Source: Rhodospirillaceae bacterium
Lineage (GTDB): Bacteria; Pseudomonadota; Alphaproteobacteria; Bin65
Direction: 5' to 3'
Length of the DNA: 64,000 nt
Assembly (NCBI GenBank): GCA_011523655.1
Contig: WTGH01000039.1
Span: 1-64,000 of the forward strand
Shown: positions 63,506-64,000 of the stretch, one piece after another
How the letters are laid out: each line of letters starts with the position of its first letter
Position numbering within the stretch: position 1 is the first letter of the stretch
Notes under the pieces: model-generated
Databases searched by the model: none
Told to the model about the DNA's origin: nothing
The model's input: the letters and a program-made list of their open reading frames with translations, nothing else
Translations under genes and position numbers: made by a program

Positions 63506-64000
63506 TTGGATCTCGTTAGTCTCGGCCAAATTGTCGTATCCGGCCTGGCCAATGGGGCGCTGTACGCCTTCGTTGGCCTGGGTTTCTCGCTCATCAGCCG
63601 AAGCACCGGCATCATCAATTTCGCCCAAGGCGACTTTGCGATGCTGGGGGCCGTACTGACGGGATTCCTCGTCGCCGGGGGAATTCCGCTCATTCTCGCG
63701 GTGCCGCTTGCCGTCCTGGTCTGTGGGCTGGTCGGTGGTGCGTTGCATGTCCTGGCCGTTCAGCGCGCCGAGCGCGCCAACATGGCGCAGCTCATCATCA
63801 TGACCATCGGCTTCGCGATCCTGATCCAGGGAGCCGTGACTTGGGGATGGGGGTCCGACCCGATCGCCATTCCTGCCTTCACCGGGAGTGCGCCGCTCCA
63901 CCTCTTCGGCGTCACCATCCTTCCCCAGCAGCTTTGGCTGGTCGGCACGCTTGCGCTGGTGACGGCGTCGATGTGGTTCTTCTTTCATCGCACGGTGTTG
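63506..64000 (+). CDS. ABC transporter permease, LivH type (truncated by window end)
   Basis: TTG start; LDLVSLGQIVVSGLANGALYAFVGLGFSLISRSTGIINFAQGDFAMLGA. Confidence 0.9.
   Translation, partial: MDLVSLGQIVVSGLANGALYAFVGLGFSLISRSTGIINFAQGDFAMLGAVLTGFLVAGGIPLILAVPLAVLVCGLVGGALHVLAVQRAERANMAQLIIMTIGFAILIQGAVTWGWGSDPIAIPAFTGSAPLHLFGVTILPQQLWLVGTLALVTASMWFFFHRTVL

Overview
High-GC alphaproteobacterial window (Rhodospirillales-like by gene content and order; this is inference). It has three parts. (1) About 1-31.8 kb: the tuf(3' end)-tRNA-Trp-secE-nusG-rplKAJL-rpoBC region, then str (rpsL-rpsG-fusA-tuf), S10/spc (rpsJ to secY-adk) and alpha (rpsM-rpsK-rpoA-rplQ), with several perfect hairpins, promoters and a terminator in the spacers. 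(2) About 31.8-48.6 kb, housekeeping/metabolic: rarA, an RluA-family pseudouridine synthase, AsmA-like, ATP12, pccB, cytochrome b561, YceI, DOPA-dioxygenase-like, pccA, acylphosphatase, MaoC-like, lipB, tRNA-Leu(GAG), mgtE, lpxD, alpha/beta hydrolase. (3) From about 48.6 kb to the end: a gene-poor, repeat-bearing boundary, then an accessory catabolic gene cluster. It encodes a thiolase-like protein with a DUF35 partner, GST, acyl-CoA ligase, alpha/beta hydrolase, a TetR regulator, an HsaA-like flavoprotein, P450, VOC protein, PaaK-like ligase, citryl-CoA-lyase-like protein and a LivK/LivH-type importer. The main discovery is a putative single-regulator regulon in part 3. Five separate sigma70-like promoters each carry a near-identical ~20-bp TetR-type operator (CTGAACGAACAGTCGGTCAG or its reverse complement) immediately downstream of the -10. 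The thiolase-like protein appears to lack the nucleophilic Cys and sits next to a DUF35 protein, which suggests a retro-aldolase (Ltp2/ChsH2-like) rather than a thiolase. All calls come from reading the sequence and the supplied ORFs; no searches were run.
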